From NCBI GenBank assembly GCA_029378245.1, contig JARKIF010000031.1, forward strand, positions 558,001-622,000: a stretch of DNA of 64,000 nucleotides, written 5' to 3'. The position numbers were made by a program, and so were the translations under genes. How positions within the stretch are numbered: the stretch's first letter is position 1; every line of letters starts with the position of its first letter. Below the pieces are notes generated by a model, which saw nothing but the letters and a program-made list of their open reading frames with translations, did not search any database and had not been told where the DNA came from. Origin of the DNA: Roridomyces roridus. Its lineage: Eukaryota > Basidiomycota > Agaricomycetes > Agaricales > Mycenaceae. This document shows positions 1 to 11,640 of this stretch, piece by piece.

Positions 1-984
1 CAGACATCCATCTCGGGGCAGCAAGTTCCCATCGTCCCGGTACCAGCGTTGGCTATAAAGAGTCCGCCTGAGCTGCAAACTCCCGCAGAAAGAAAGAGAA
101 TAACGCACTGTCGTTGGGACTGGGGGTCCAACCAGCCGAGTTGGCCACACCGTTGATGAACTTGATATCCCTGGGGCACTGCGCGTCGCAGTATCCGGTA
201 CCGTACTTGGGTCCGGCCTTGTTCGCGCCGTTGGATTTGGCAACACCGCCATCGGCGTCCATTTGCACAAAGTAGAGCGCGCCGTTGAGACCGCAAGGGA
301 GTCCCGAGACGTCCACGTCGAAGGTCTGTACACATGATCAGTGCGAATGTATGGGAAGGTAAGAAGAAACTCACGAATTCCTGGTTGACAAAGTTGAAAG
401 TCTGGTACGCCGATGTGCTTCCGGGAGCCATCAAGTACACACGGCTGCCAATGTTCTTTTGTTGGCTCGCTGCAAAGAAAGACTGATCAGCTTCAAATAC
501 ATGGTGCCGCTAAATTTATAGCTCACTCGTGACAAATTTAAGGGTGAGAGCGTTTCCGCTGGTGGTAATACCGTAAGTGCCGGAGTAGTCAGCGCCTGGG
601 AAAGAATTCTATCAGTACTAGAAAATTGAAAGAGAGAGAGCGTCGACGGACCATCGAGAGCGCAGTTGGCCGCACAGGTCTTGCCGTCGGGGCAGATACT
701 CGTATCCCAAGTGTTGCCCGTGTAGCAGTTGGTAGTACCGGTGGCGCCTTGGTGGAGCCAGCGCCAGTTGGAGTCGATGACGACCGCGGCGGAGGTGGAC
801 GTGCAGGCGGTACCTGTGCACAACATGTTGGTTGAAAACTCCGGCAATGAATTGCATTCGTACCTCCAGTTCCAGTGCACTTGCTCCAAGTGAGGGCGGG
901 GTGCGTTTCGGCCATGTTCGTCCCGACCAGTTGGCCGAGAGCGACAGGGAGCAGAGAAGCGAGGGTCAGGAGGAAGCCAGACAT
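1..984 (-). CDS. GH7 cellobiohydrolase (cellulase), partial at left edge
   Basis: Secreted glycoside hydrolase family 7 enzyme that attacks cellulose chains by a retaining mechanism. Translation starts at 984 with a short hydrophobic signal peptide ([17 protein letters not shown]), then the mature protein begins QLVGTN. After splicing the family landmarks appear in order: [60 protein letters not shown], then GTCCPEMDV(W) at the window edge. The E and D of EMD are the nucleophile and assisting acid of the GH7 ExDxxE motif; the acid/base Glu lies just outside. Five introns can be placed on the minus strand: 863-816, 651-596, 526-470, 374-326 and 108-53, all GT-AG and about 48-57 bp. No frame break is seen. 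Roughly the N-terminal half of the catalytic domain is present; whether a CBM1 follows cannot be known. Family assignment is secure. Confidence 0.96.
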
Positions 985-1044
985 GAGTGGAATGTTGAGT
1001 GTCGAAGAGGACTTGACTGGTAGAGATGGCGCAATCCTGTTCTG

Positions 1045-1051
1045 TTTTATA
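1045..1051 (-). promoter_or_regulatory. Putative TATA box of the GH7 gene
   Basis: The minus strand reads TATAAAA here, about 61-67 bases upstream of the GH7 start codon, a usual spacing for a fungal core promoter. Confidence 0.5.
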
Positions 1052-2239
1052 CTATTCCATTCAGCCACTCGGACCTCGTGAAGGTAGTACGAAAAGCAGG
1101 CGAGCCTGCGGGGATTTATTTCGGAAAATGGTATACTGGCGACCGCACCTTCTTCGGCAATATGAGGAGTCAACGACTGTCTTGGCACCCGAATTAGTCT
1201 TGACATTCTACAGGCTCTCGAGCGCCAAGACCATCCCGCTTGATCCACTCCAAACTGCTGACCGATCGGAGCGCACCCATGACAGAATTAACCGGCACGG
1301 CGTTGCAAGGAAAAATATGCACCAGTCGGTCATGAATCAAGCGACTGATCTGTGCATTGTCGACGTTCTGCTCAGCCCGGCCTTATTCCGACCCCAATCC
1401 GACTGAAGACTCAGCTGCCCACACCCAAGTCAGCTGCAAATGCCGGGGGACTGAATTCGTGCACCGTGGGCGGATCTGCCAAGATAATGTGGTCGGCGGG
1501 ATGCGCCACGTAGCAGAAAAAGGCGCAAAGAACCTTCAGAAGAGCACCGAGGGCAGGGTACAGCCGCCGCGCACCCTGGAAAAAACGTATAATTATCTCC
1601 ACCGGCATCATGTGGGTGATCCCACGCCGATTTGAAGCACTATTCGTACCATATAAGATAGGAAAGCCTCTGCGGATGTTCAGGGCTGGGAAAGCGGCGG
1701 CACGTGCAACGGAACCAGTTACCCTTCGGATAGGCTGTCCCGGCCGATGAATTTCGAGCGAGGATTCCTTTATTTTTCCTGCCTCCTGTTGAACCGTTTG
1801 AAGTCTAGCGAAAGGGACTGGAGATTGGCGAGAATATAGTCTCGAACTCTCGGATGCAGAGGATACAGAATGGAGCTCGGTATCTCAAGAGGCTTGCCGT
1901 TTGCTTTATTCTGGAAACACCTATAAAAACTATCGGAACTCGAACTTCTTCAAATACCTTAATCTAAGTGGGTATTGGTCGAGAATGGTGAGTAGCCGCG
2001 GCCCGTATCGAGCCGAGCGAGGCCGCCAAATGCATCCGTCGCCCCGGTGGCCCAGCCTACAGGGGAAGCTCAGAGTGTCACACGCGGAGATGGGGTTTCC
2101 CTGGGGTACCTTTCAGAGGCGAACTCGTGACGACTAAAGTCGATGGTGATGGTGAAAGACAAGAGGCAGTGGCACGTGAGTTTGCGCCAATTCTGATGCC
2201 GGATCTCTGTGGAGCTCACGTGTCATGATTTGATCCGAT
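1052..2239. other. Intergenic region without recognisable gene
   Basis: Divergent upstream region between the GH7 gene (minus) and the F-box/LRR gene (plus). Open frames here are short and lack recognisable motifs or coherent intron structure. It presumably holds both promoters. Confidence 0.5.
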
Positions 2240-4063
2240 ATGGCTTTCTTAGATCTCCCACTCGACTTGCTCTCCGACATCCTCTCTCACCTCATACACC
2301 CGCAGCACATCGCATCCGCGTGCAGAGTCAACAGATATTTCAATCACTTTGCGACTCCGAAGCTTTACGAGCGTGCATCCATCTATTCGTGGCACAAGCG
2401 CGCCAAAGCAAAGGTGCGTCTCCCTCGCGATTCTGGCTTTAACTGACCTTGCGGTAGGTGGTGTCCCTGTTTAACACACTTTCAGGGCACCCACAGCTGG
2501 CCGAGCATGTCCTGAAACTAGGCCTGTACCGGTTCACCCGATCCCGACTTTTTTCTGATTTTCCACCGCAGAGATCCGTGATTTTCCGAAATACGTTGGC
2601 AAGGAAGAGTTGGAGGAACTTGTCATTACTGGTCTTCAAAACTGCGTCAACCTCCGCTCCTGCACATGGACCCGCGATGGTGCGCTCAATTCCGGGGTCC
2701 TCCGCGTCCTCCAGGCGTGTGCCACCCTCGAGGAGCTCGAAATCAACGGCCACAGCGACGGACACTACGACGCACTTATTCTTCAAGGCTTCTCCCATCT
2801 ACGCAGGATATCCCTCATCATGCCCAGTGCCGATGTCGTGAACCAACTGGCGCCATGGATGAATAACACGGGTGCGAGTTTGAGCAGCTTGACATTGATC
2901 TGCAAGGTAGGTGGTGCCCAGTTACCTTTTTTTATTTAATGTTGAGATACGACCAGATGTCTCCGCGGATCACGGATAACATCCTCGAGGTCGTCGCCCC
3001 CAGCCTCGCCTCTCTCTCCCAATTCTCCATTGCGGGCTGTCCGCGGGTGACACACACAGGAATCTGGGCTATCCTCTCCAATAACACTCTCGGGCTGCAA
3101 TCTCTCTCCCTCGAGGCGCTCTCTACAAGATTTGTGCATGCTTCCCCTTCCTTCCTGACGCTTTCCGTCTGATTTTGTTGGCCGACTCTAGGATCTAGAC
3201 GCCCTTTGTCTGCACTGCGCGCACAATCCCACCGCTCTATCGCGCCTCACCTCCTTAACCCTGAGTATCCACAGCGAACAATGGCTGCCGAGCATTCTGG
3301 CGCTCCTCGCACCCGCACCGCTTGTACAGCTGCAGCTCTACGCCTCTTCCCGATGGACCTCGAATACGGAGCGCAAGGGGGCGGAACATTCATCCACGAA
3401 CACAGACACAAACACCTTATTTTGGCGCACACTCCTCGACACACATGCCCACCGCTTACAGCGCGTATCCGTGCATCGGATGCCCCTGCGATTGGGCGTT
3501 ATCAAGGATATATGTACGAGGTGTGTGGAATTGAGGCAGTTGTTTGTTGCGATTGTGCCGGAGGACCTCGTGCGTCTTTTTTGTGCTTTCTTCTCATCGA
3601 TGCTGAAATGTGCATGCAATAACAGAGTAAATTCGCCGCTTGCCTCGTACCAGCGCGCAAGCTCGTCTCCGTGCATGTCAACTTTCCTGGCCGGTCTACC
3701 GGCTCATTGCCATCCTCCGACGACGACTCGGATCCAGAAGACCAGGAAGAAGCCGACGACGAACCGGACGGAGAGGAAGACGAAGACGAACGGACCTCGC
3801 TCCTCATAGCTCCAACGATGCTCAAAGCACCCGAAGCGCTCGCTATCGTCCGCCGGTGTCCCGAGAGTATCGCGTTATTTGGGTGTAATAGTCGGGTTTG
3901 GCAGGTGCGATTGCCGTCTTTTGCTTACATTCTATTCACACATGTCCAGGTCGGCCGCGAGATTCGTAAAAACGAGACGACGGGAGAGGTGGTCGCGGAG
4001 AGATATTTGGCGAGGTATGAGATGTCGGATATACCGGAGCAGTTCTTGGTTGTGAGGACTTGA
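2240..4063 (+). CDS. F-box / leucine-rich repeat protein
   Basis: Predicted SCF ubiquitin-ligase substrate receptor. The N terminus (MAFLDLPLDLLSDILSHL, then ACRVNRYFNHFATPKLYE) is a typical F-box that would bind Skp1. LRR-like segments follow, with leucine-spaced strands such as LEELEINGHSDGHYDALIL and LSQFSIAGCPRVTHTGIWAIL. Near the C terminus a very acidic stretch (3720-3790, rich in D/E) precedes the conserved end EQFLVVRT. Introns seen: 2414-2457, one uncertain intron between about 2500 and 2575 (acceptor at CACCGCAG), 2907-2956, 3134-3191, 3570-3625 and 3905-3949. The reading frame resumes correctly across all of these except the uncertain one, so the gene looks functional. It is not closely related to the F-box-like family at 39-63 kb. 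Copia element 1 lies about 130 bp downstream of the stop. The substrate cannot be predicted. Confidence 0.82.
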
Positions 4064-4190
4064 TGATGTGAGGATTGACGGTGTTGTGTGTGTTGAATCA
4101 ATGCTTCAGGTTCCCGGGTCGTCTTCTGAGTGGCGGTGGGTCAAGCTTGCAAACTCATCCAAGCAAAAATGAAGACTGGTGACAACAGGC

Positions 4191-4446
4191 TGAAGAAGGA
4201 TGAAAATGTGGGGAGAAGGACTTAGTTGAGATTTGTCGTAGCTAGCTACTTAAATACAAAAACAAGGTACAGCCATACATAAGTAAGAATTAGGGAACAT
4301 GCACTGAATAACACCGATACAAGTACATGCAAGTCAGTATGGGTAAATGTGAGTATGTACAGCGAGTGTTTAAACCATACTCTACGTGTCAGTACTTCCA
4401 CGTCAGTAGTACACGTCAGGGTGCGTCCGTGTTTGTCCTTCCAACA
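4191..4446 (-). repeat. Copia 1 LTR (3' LTR)
   Basis: 256 bp repeat matching 9322-9577 with two differences. In element orientation it starts TGTTGGAAGG and ends TTCTTCA. Confidence 0.96.
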
Positions 4447-4455
4447 CTCCCCCTC
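4447..4455 (-). other. Polypurine tract of copia 1
   Basis: The minus strand reads GAGGGGGAG immediately before the 3' LTR, the expected plus-strand priming site. The same nonamer is at the same place in copia 2 (47914-47922). Confidence 0.8.
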
Positions 4456-7400
4456 AAACCGTACGCAGCCCGAGCGCTGCAGCGAAGTGCTTGGCCTTCG
4501 TGCTTGGTAGCGCCTCGGTCAGGCAATCGGCGACCATGTCTGCCGTGGGACAATAGACAAGTCGGATCGTCCCGTTTTCGACAACGTATCGGATGAAATG
4601 ATACCGGATGTCGATGTGCTTGGTGCGTGCGTGAAACTGGCCGATATCAGAGTGTGCGAGGGCAATCGAGCCTTGATTATCGCCATGGAGGGTGATGGGG
4701 CGCTCGAGCGGTCGAAAAAGCTCGCCGATGAGCGCGCGAAGCCACACAGCTTCCTTTGCGGCGTGTGTCAATGCAACGTACTCAGCCTCTGTCGTTGAGA
4801 GGGTGGCAATTTCCTGCTTCTTGGAACTCCACGAAATGGCGCCACCGTCAATAAGGAAAGCAAAACCAGAGATAGCGCGCCTGTGGTCTTGGGACATCCC
4901 GTCCGCATCTGAATATCCCTCCAACCCTTTCCTCCCCGCGCCGTACGTGAGCCGAAGCGTCTTCGTGCCAAGGAGGTACCGAAATACACGCTTCGTCGCC
5001 TCCCAATGGAGCGGGCCGGGGTTGTCGAGGAATTTCGAGAGTAAGCCCACCGCAAATGCGATGTCGGGCCGTGTTCCAACGGATGCCCACATGAGCGAGC
5101 CAATGGCCTCGCGGTATGGGACACGTTTCATTGCGGCAATGTCGGCTATGCTGATGGCGCGGTGCTCGTTGGAAAGTTGGACATTCGGGTCCAAGGGCAT
5201 TGCGACGGGTTTCGAGTCGGCAAAGTTGAACCGATCGAGAATAGACTCGATGTAAGTCTGCTGCGAGAGCGAGATTGTACGCGCTTCGCGGTCGCGCCGG
5301 ATTTCGATGCCAAGGAGCCAACTGATAGGCCCAAGATCCGTCATCTTGAAACGTTCGCCAATACGAGTCTTGTACGACACGAGGAGTGCCGGGGAGCTGG
5401 ACGTGATGGTGCAGTCGTCCACATGGATGGCGAGGATGGTGAGATCGTGCTCGTCACGAGCATAGAAAACGGCATGGTCGGACGTGCACTGTGTAAAGCC
5501 TAGCTCTGAAAGCCAGCGAGAAAGCGTCTCGTACCATTTCCTGCCACCCTGCTTCAACCCGTACAACGCCTTCGCGAGTTTGAGAACATTCGCGGCCCGA
5601 TCCGCGAATTCCGTAACCCGGAGGCTGTTCCATGTAGATCTCCTCGTCGGGATCCAATTCCCCGTTGAGGTACGCACTGTTGAAGTCGAACATGTCGATG
5701 TCCCAGTTGTTGCGTGCGGCGATGGCGAGAACAAGACGGATAGAGGCAATCTTGGCGGTCGGGGCAAAAGTCTCGTAGTAATCGACACCGTGAACCTGTG
5801 TAAAGCCACGTGCAACGAGACGTGCCTTGTATTTTTCGATTTCCCCCGCCGCGTTCTTCTTGATGCGCAAGACCCATTTGCAGTCAACGACGTTGCGGTC
5901 GCCAGGTCGTGGAACGACGGTCCAAGTGCCGGCGGCTTTGAGTGAGGTAAGCTCGGCTTTGATCGCCGCATCCCAATGCGGCCAATCGGACCGGTTCCTT
6001 GCTTCCTCCCACGATGGGTCTAAGGCCTCAGCAGTCGACGTCGCGGTGGCGAGGTGGTGCTCCAGCACATCCACCATCTCCCAGTCGTCAGGAAGCTCGG
6101 CACGCGCCGCCACGTGGGGTGCCTCGTCAGCCCTAGCCCGCTGGAGATATGTCGTGCCGCTGGTCGGAAAAATGGTCGCCTGTCGTCGTTCGCGCGTGCT
6201 ATGTCTCGGTCCTTCGCTAGTCCCACCCTCATTGCGTCCGGCATCGCCTTCGAAGTCGGATCCGAGTGGGTCGGTGAGCGCAAGCTGTTGGCGTAGCCTC
6301 GCAATCGAAGGAGAAGCCGGTAGTGTGCCTGTCGTAGGCAACACGTTGGTGGGAGTTTGCGGAGTCGTTTGGGTCGGGATAGTCGGAGTCGAAGCCGCAG
6401 GTGTCTGAGGAGGAGTCGGAAGGTGCGTGGTTAGTTTTGAAAACCCAGACGATGGCTGATTGTCATCCGAATCCTCCCCCTCAATCCGCAGATCGTCTGG
6501 GAGAGGTACCACCTCGTCATTCCTGTCAAATTTAACGCTCCGCTCCACAGCGACAGTGCACTTCCCCTCGAAATAGATTCGATGCCCGCTGCTCACGTCA
6601 TCAAATCCCATCCATCGACCTTCCCTTCCGCGTCCCTCAAGCTTGCTTGCCTTCGCGTCATGGACCCAGACACGCGCTCCAAACTCGGGGAGCCGGGCGA
6701 TGGTTGGTTTCCGCCCGTACACCATCTCGTATGGCGTTTTCCCGTCATTCGCGCTGGTGGATAGCCGGTTCTTCAAGTACACGGCATGCGCGATGGCCTC
6801 GCCCCAAAGAAACTTCGGCAACCCACTGCCGTGCAGCATCGCACGCACACGCTCCAACAGCGTCCGATTGAGTCGCTCGGCAACGCCGTTGTGTTCGGGG
6901 GTGTCGTGCAAGGTGAAGCCTCGTTCGGTGCCGTTCTTCGCAAGGTGAGCGTCGAATTCCCCGCTCCAGTACTCGCCTCCCCGGTCGGAGTGGAGCTTCT
7001 TGATTTTGGCGCCGAACTGGGTTGAGAGCCACGCTTCGTAAGACTGGTACGAGCCGAAAGTCTCGTCCTTGGTCCGCTGGAGATAGAGTCTGGACCAGCG
7101 AGTGAAATCGTCGGTAAAGCTTGAATAGTACTCACGCCGATTGATAGTTTCGACGGGAGACGGCCCCCATACATCCGAAAATATGACATCCCCCAAGGCT
7201 GTCGAGCAGCGGAGCCTTGCGTTCCTTTGCGATCGGCTTCCGCGTTGTCTTGGCGTATGCGCACGAGTCACACGACTGGAGTTTCGATGTCGGGTCGAGC
7301 TTGACGCCGGTTACCAGGCGTTTGGCGGCGTCCGGGGCTACGTGACCCATGCGGCGGTGTAAGTCTTCGAGTGAGACTGTTTTGATGGCGGATGCGGCAG

Positions 7401-9245
7401 TGACCGTCTCCCAATTGAATGGAGACTGCACACGGTAAGTTCCCTTCGTCTTGTCCACGATGCCGACAAGCTTCTGGTGCTTATCGAATATCTTGCAGAA
7501 GCTCTCGTGGAACAAGACTGCAAAACCCGCATCAGTTATCTTCGCAATCGAGACAAGGGTTAAACCGATTTTCGGTGCATATAACACTCCACGCAGCAAT
7601 ATCTTTGTCCTGACGCCTTTTCCATTTGGCAGCCAGATGTGCATGTCACCCATCCCAATGGCCTGGAACGAGCCGTTATCCGCGGCAGTGATTGACCGTG
7701 GTGCGATCGAAATGTAGTTGAGGAGTCGATGCCGATATGGTGTGATGTGGGATGATGCCCCCGAGTCGTATAGCTCGGTCATGGTGTCCATCGGGCCGTC
7801 CTCATTAGCGAGCATCGCTGTCTTGAACGAGGAGGTAAGCGGTGCATCGTAGGGCTCGATGTTGTCGAGCCATTCGTTGATGACCGTCTGTAGGCAGTCG
7901 GCAATCTCGGTGCCGTGTTCAGATGTCTGCGACGTCTGTGCATCTGTGGTTGCATCATCGTCGACGGGATCGTGAGTGAGGCTGTGTGCACAGGAAAATT
8001 CGGGGGACTCAGCGATGTCCCCAGCCTCTGATTCGGACACCGTCTGCAACTCGGGCATCGACCCGCAGTCACTCTCGTTGTCCTCTATGTTCGTCTCGAT
8101 CGGATCCGGTGTCGGTGAGTTGTTCAATAACTCCGGTACCGACATGTTGCTGACTGAATCGTCTTTAGACTCGTCTTCGTCGTAATCCGAGAGCCATGGG
8201 CTAGATGCGCCATCGCACTCCACACCCACACCCGTCACCACGCCGCCAAACACGTCTTGTTCCATCCAGAACAGCCAGACGTTCTGCTCGGCGTGAGCAA
8301 TCCATGCGCGGTCATCCGAATCGACCTGCGCCATCCAGACACCGCCGATATCCGTCGCGGTGTTTGCATCCTCGCGTCCCTTCCCACTCCCGCGTCCCTT
8401 TCCCTTTCCCCTCGGTCCCTGGCCTTCCTTCCCACCGCCCGCCGCCCAGCACTCTGCTTTAACATGCCCCTTCTTGTGGCAGTTGTAGCATTCGACGTTC
8501 TTCGACGTCTTCTTGCCGGCTTTACGTCCGCCCGCGGCGAACACGACGTCCGAGTCGTTCTTCTTCGACTTCGACTTGATAGCCCGGCGGTCGTGCTCCT
8601 GCGAGAGCGCGCTGATGAGTGTGTCGGGGGAGATGGTCGTACCCATGAGGGACGATGTGGCCGTGAGGGCAGCGAGGTATGGGTCGTATGATGCCGGTAA
8701 CGACCCTAGGATAATGGCGGTGAAGTTTTCGTCGCCGGGATCGGCGCCCATGCCGACAAGGTCGACGCGAAGTGCCTGCAACTTTGCGAGGTAAGCCCTA
8801 ACATCCCCACTTCTCGGCACAGCGCTCATCCTGGAGCCTGCGCCGCAAATCCACAGTAACCATTCTCGACTACTGCTCGAACCCGTTCACCACCTTTGTC
8901 CAGAGGCCCGAAGCTCGCCGCTCCCCCATGACGCGCAAAAACAGTGAGTCCGGGATCGTCGCGGCAATAGCTTGTTTGATGATGGCCTCACCTGACCTAT
9001 ATCCAGCCTCCACGCGAACGAAGTTGTCGTACGCAGTGATGTCCGCAGGGGTCGACGAAGGAGTGACCGGAGTGGGCGGGATCGGCGGCAAGTGACTGCT
9101 CTCCAAGTGTTGAGAGAGCCCGGCGGCGGCAGCAGCGTAGAGGAAGCGGTTCTTGAACACCGCCCAGTTGGCGCCGTCGGCTTCGCATTTCGGGAGCCGT
9201 ACAAAGAATTCGGCGGCCTTAGGAGTTCGGGGCGATGGTGGACAT
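4454..9245 (-). pseudogene. Copia 1 gag-pol polyprotein, several frame breaks
   Basis: Gag starts at ATG 9245 (MSTIAPN) but meets a stop after eight codons; the gag core is readable around 8870-9200. Zinc knuckle CYNCHKKGHVKAEC lies near 8455-8495. Protease DSGASSH is near 7760. Integrase zinc-binding and DDE regions follow (SDVWGP, DRGGEYWSGEF, EHNGVAERLNR). Reverse transcriptase carries IHVDD where copia usually has YVDD. RNase H (SDADG, STTEAEYVAL, TKHIDIRYHFI) ends at 4454. Breaks seen: early gag stop, TAG after VVNGFEQ near 8874, a one-base shift near 8818, a one-base shift in a run of five Cs near 7190-7196, and a one-base shift near 5610-5620. A single long frame would be normal for this family, so this copy is decayed or the homopolymer sites are sequencing errors. 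Confidence 0.93.
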
Positions 9246-9309
9246 TGTAGATAGCAGAGGTTGGTTGTCGAGGTGCAATAAATTCGGTTGGTGGATTTAG
9301 TTGAACTCG

Positions 9310-9321
9310 GGGCCCATAACC
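9310..9321 (-). other. Primer-binding site of copia 1 (half-tRNA iMet type)
   Basis: Directly inside the 5' LTR the minus strand reads GGTTATGGGCCC. This is complementary to the conserved anticodon stem-loop of eukaryotic initiator tRNA-Met (GGGCCCAUAACC), not to a tRNA 3' end, as in Drosophila copia, which primes from a cleaved initiator tRNA. Confidence 0.8.
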
Positions 9322-9577
9322 TGAAGAAGGATGAAAATGTGGGGAGAAGGACTTAGTTGAGATTTGTCGTAGCTAGCTACTTAAATACAAAAACAAGGTA
9401 CAGCCATACATAAGTAAGAATTAGGGAACATGCACTGAATAACACCGATACAAGTACATGCAAGTCAGTATGGGTAAATGTGAGTATGTACAGTGAGTGT
9501 TTAAACCATACTCTACGTGTCAGTACTTCCACGTCAGTAGTACATGTCAGGGTGCGTCCGTGTTTGTCCTTCCAACA
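9322..9577 (-). repeat. Copia 1 LTR (5' LTR)
   Basis: 256 bp partner of 4191-4446, next to the primer-binding site, so it is the 5' LTR of the minus-strand element. Confidence 0.96.
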
Positions 9578-9582
9578 CAGGC

Positions 9583-10025
9583 CGCGTATTCTCAGATGGC
9601 TGCCGAGTCACTGCCGCGGGACCGAAAATCACGGGAGGACAAAGTTGATTCAAGTAACAAGGTTGAATTACATGGGTTTCCCGAAATGCACGACGATGAT
9701 ACTTTCAAGCCAACCCATCAGTTGTAGGCAAAGCTCTGGAAGTTGAACCTAAGCAGGAGAGTTCAATTTCTCGGCTCAAAGACTTTCACCACGGAAGAGA
9801 ACTTACCCATCAGGCGCAGTAGCGCACCCAGAGCCGGGACCGGTGGTAACGGCGGGCGGGCCATTGGTGCAAAAGTCTTGCGAGCCGCCGGAGCGGAAGA
9901 ACCTGTGAGGGAGCTGGTCGATGTAGAGAAGAGAAGAGAAGGCTGACCTGGTCGAAGCTGGGATGAGGAACTGAGGGAGAAGGAGGACCGGACTGGTATT
10001 TATGCGTCTCTTCAAAATGAATTCA
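9583..10025 (-). pseudogene. Deleted copy of the small-secreted-protein gene
   Basis: Reverse-complement relative of 33060-33705. It keeps the core promoter (ATAAATACC), the pyrimidine-rich leader, the 3' half of exon 1 (FFRSGGSQDFCTNGPP, then GSGCATAPDG), the intron, and the last exon (SFAYN, stop near 9721). A block matching about 33182-33413 is missing, which removes the start codon, signal peptide and first two cysteines; the leader reads CTCCCTCACA then GGTTCTTCC. The retained intron shows a genomic duplication, not a retrocopy. Copia 1 inserted just 3' of it. No initiator codon remains in frame, so it should be non-coding. Confidence 0.88.
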
Positions 10026-11640
10026 TCCCTTCATTTCACTGCCACGGGTCCATTGGCCTGAACATATTCCTCCGCGCGGTTCGAGAATTCGCAGCAAAGT
10101 CAAACGCTCCCCCAAAGATGTTACTTTGGATACGCGGGTCTACCCAAGCGGTAGCGGTGCCCATGGAAAGCGAGGGGGGGCAGTCACGGAGCCGTTGGCT
10201 CTCGGACTGTCTCCGCCCTCGGGCGAGAGGCAAGTCCCCGTGATTGCTCCTCCTGTAACATCTGATGCAGCGCTTTCGCAGCCCAAGTCTACATCGCTCA
10301 AGTCGGCTTGCAACCTCGGCATGGAGTGCATTTTCCCAGTTTACAAGCCACCGTGGGTTGAACCTCTCCCCGTGACTACTATCATTCCACCAAAGGACTC
10401 AGCCATCACCGTATTGCGCCGGTACCTCGAGGACAAGACATATGCGAGGAACACATGGTTCACAGATGGGTCTCTCCTGAATGGATTGGCGGGCGGTGCG
10501 GCAGTGTGGATTGAGGGAGGGAAGGTGCGGGAGCGTATCCTCCTACCACTCGGAGAAGGTCAGGTTGCGGAGGGGGAGATTGAGGGCTTGCTCAGGGCCA
10601 CCGAGCGCGCGGTCAACATGGGAGCGACACATATCCTCGTTGTCTCTGACTCACAGGCAGGCTTGAGGGGTATTACCTCAACAATGCCGCGCGCTGGTCA
10701 GTTCCGCGCCATTCAGTACGACACCTTGGTCCGTGCAGCTCTTGCAGCTCAGCCTGCTCTACGCATCACCAATCTCTGGACACCCGCTCACATCGGAACC
10801 ACTGGTAATGAGTTCGCAGATGATGCTGCCAAGGCCGCCACATCCCTCCCAGCTCCAGAATCAGTCCCCGTGTCCCTCACGACCTGCCGTCGACGTATCA
10901 ACGAGGCTATTTTGGAACGCTGGGAAACATCTTGGCGTGTCGCTACCACGGGACGTGCGCTCAGGGACATTGACAGCTCTCGGCCATCCTTGATTCTCCG
11001 CCTACCCTACGCCTCACCCTCGCTCACACGCGCAAGCATCACCAGAATTGCACGGCTGAGAATGGACTTCTCCGAGCTGAATGCACACCGCTTTCGGTGT
11101 CGGTTGACTCCCTCTCCAGCTTGCGAAGCCTGTGGTGCGGCCAACGAAACACGGAACCATTTCCTCCTTCACTGCCCCGCGTGGGATCATCTTCGTGCAC
11201 CACTCCAGCATGCGTCATATGCTGCGGGGCATCTCGGAGCAATCGATGTGCGCACCCTGCTCAACAATCCCAAGCTCCTCCTCCCACTCCTCCACTACAT
11301 TAACCAGACACGGCGCTTCGGCTGATTCAACTCCCTCCTTCCCTCCTCTCTTTTATAATACTTTCCTCTAATTCCCTCATATATTCATACAATGATAAAT
11401 GAATGTCTTCACTCCCCATCCCATATAATATATCATTACACCTCCAAGTAGTCTACAACCTTACATTACTTTCCCAGCTATTGACATTACTTTTATCCTT
11501 CCTTCCTACGAAAAATGCTCTCCCAAACCCAGATGACAGCTTGTAGACACACCCACTAGATAGGCTAGAGTACTGCCGCGTAGCCCTACAGGCCAGGTAC
11601 GGCGTAATAGAAATTGATGATGATGATGATGACACTTGAT
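10026..11640 (+). mobile_element. 5'-truncated LINE (non-LTR retrotransposon) fragment
   Basis: Only the 3' part of a LINE is present: RNase H and terminal CCHC region, an A/T-rich trailer, then a (TGA)n tail at 11615-11633. Endonuclease and reverse transcriptase are missing. The 8-mer TGAATTCA occurs at 10018-10025 and 11641-11648 and may be the target-site duplication, but it is palindromic and short, and sequence beyond the right copy does not continue the left flank's paralogue. Boundaries are therefore approximate. Confidence 0.75.
10117..11325 (+). pseudogene. LINE ORF2 C-terminal fragment: RNase H plus CCHC
   Basis: Open frame to a TGA at 11325. The first ATG of the longest reading is not near the left end (the frame passes through TTG at 10126), which fits truncation. 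RNase H residues are all visible: D in WFTDGSLLNG, E in AEGEIEGLL, D in VVSDSQAGL, and the H/D pair in TPAHIGTTGNEFADDAAK. A C-x2-C...H-x4-C motif (PACEACGAANETRNHFLLHC) follows, as in LINEs whose ORF2 ends RT-RNase H-CCHC. No stop interrupts the fragment. It is unlikely to be expressed as a protein because translation of the upstream ORF2 is missing. Confidence 0.85.

Larger units (their letters stand above)
4186..9582 (-). mobile_element. Ty1/copia LTR retrotransposon 1, structurally complete
   Basis: Element body 4191-9577 on the minus strand, flanked by a perfect 5 bp target duplication CAGGC (4186-4190 and 9578-9582). The two LTRs are 256 bp, start TG and end CA, and differ at two positions (4363/9494 and one further C/T in the ACACGT/ACATGT stretch), so insertion is fairly recent. 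The primer-binding site adjoins the 5' LTR and a polypurine tract adjoins the 3' LTR. Domain order is gag - protease - integrase - reverse transcriptase - RNase H, which defines Ty1/copia. The coding region is disrupted (see the gag-pol entry), so this copy is not autonomous as read. Confidence 0.96.

Noticed and set aside
626..1406. Plus-strand frames over the GH7 gene and upstream region
   Set aside because: They are antisense shadows of the GH7 exons or motif-free frames.
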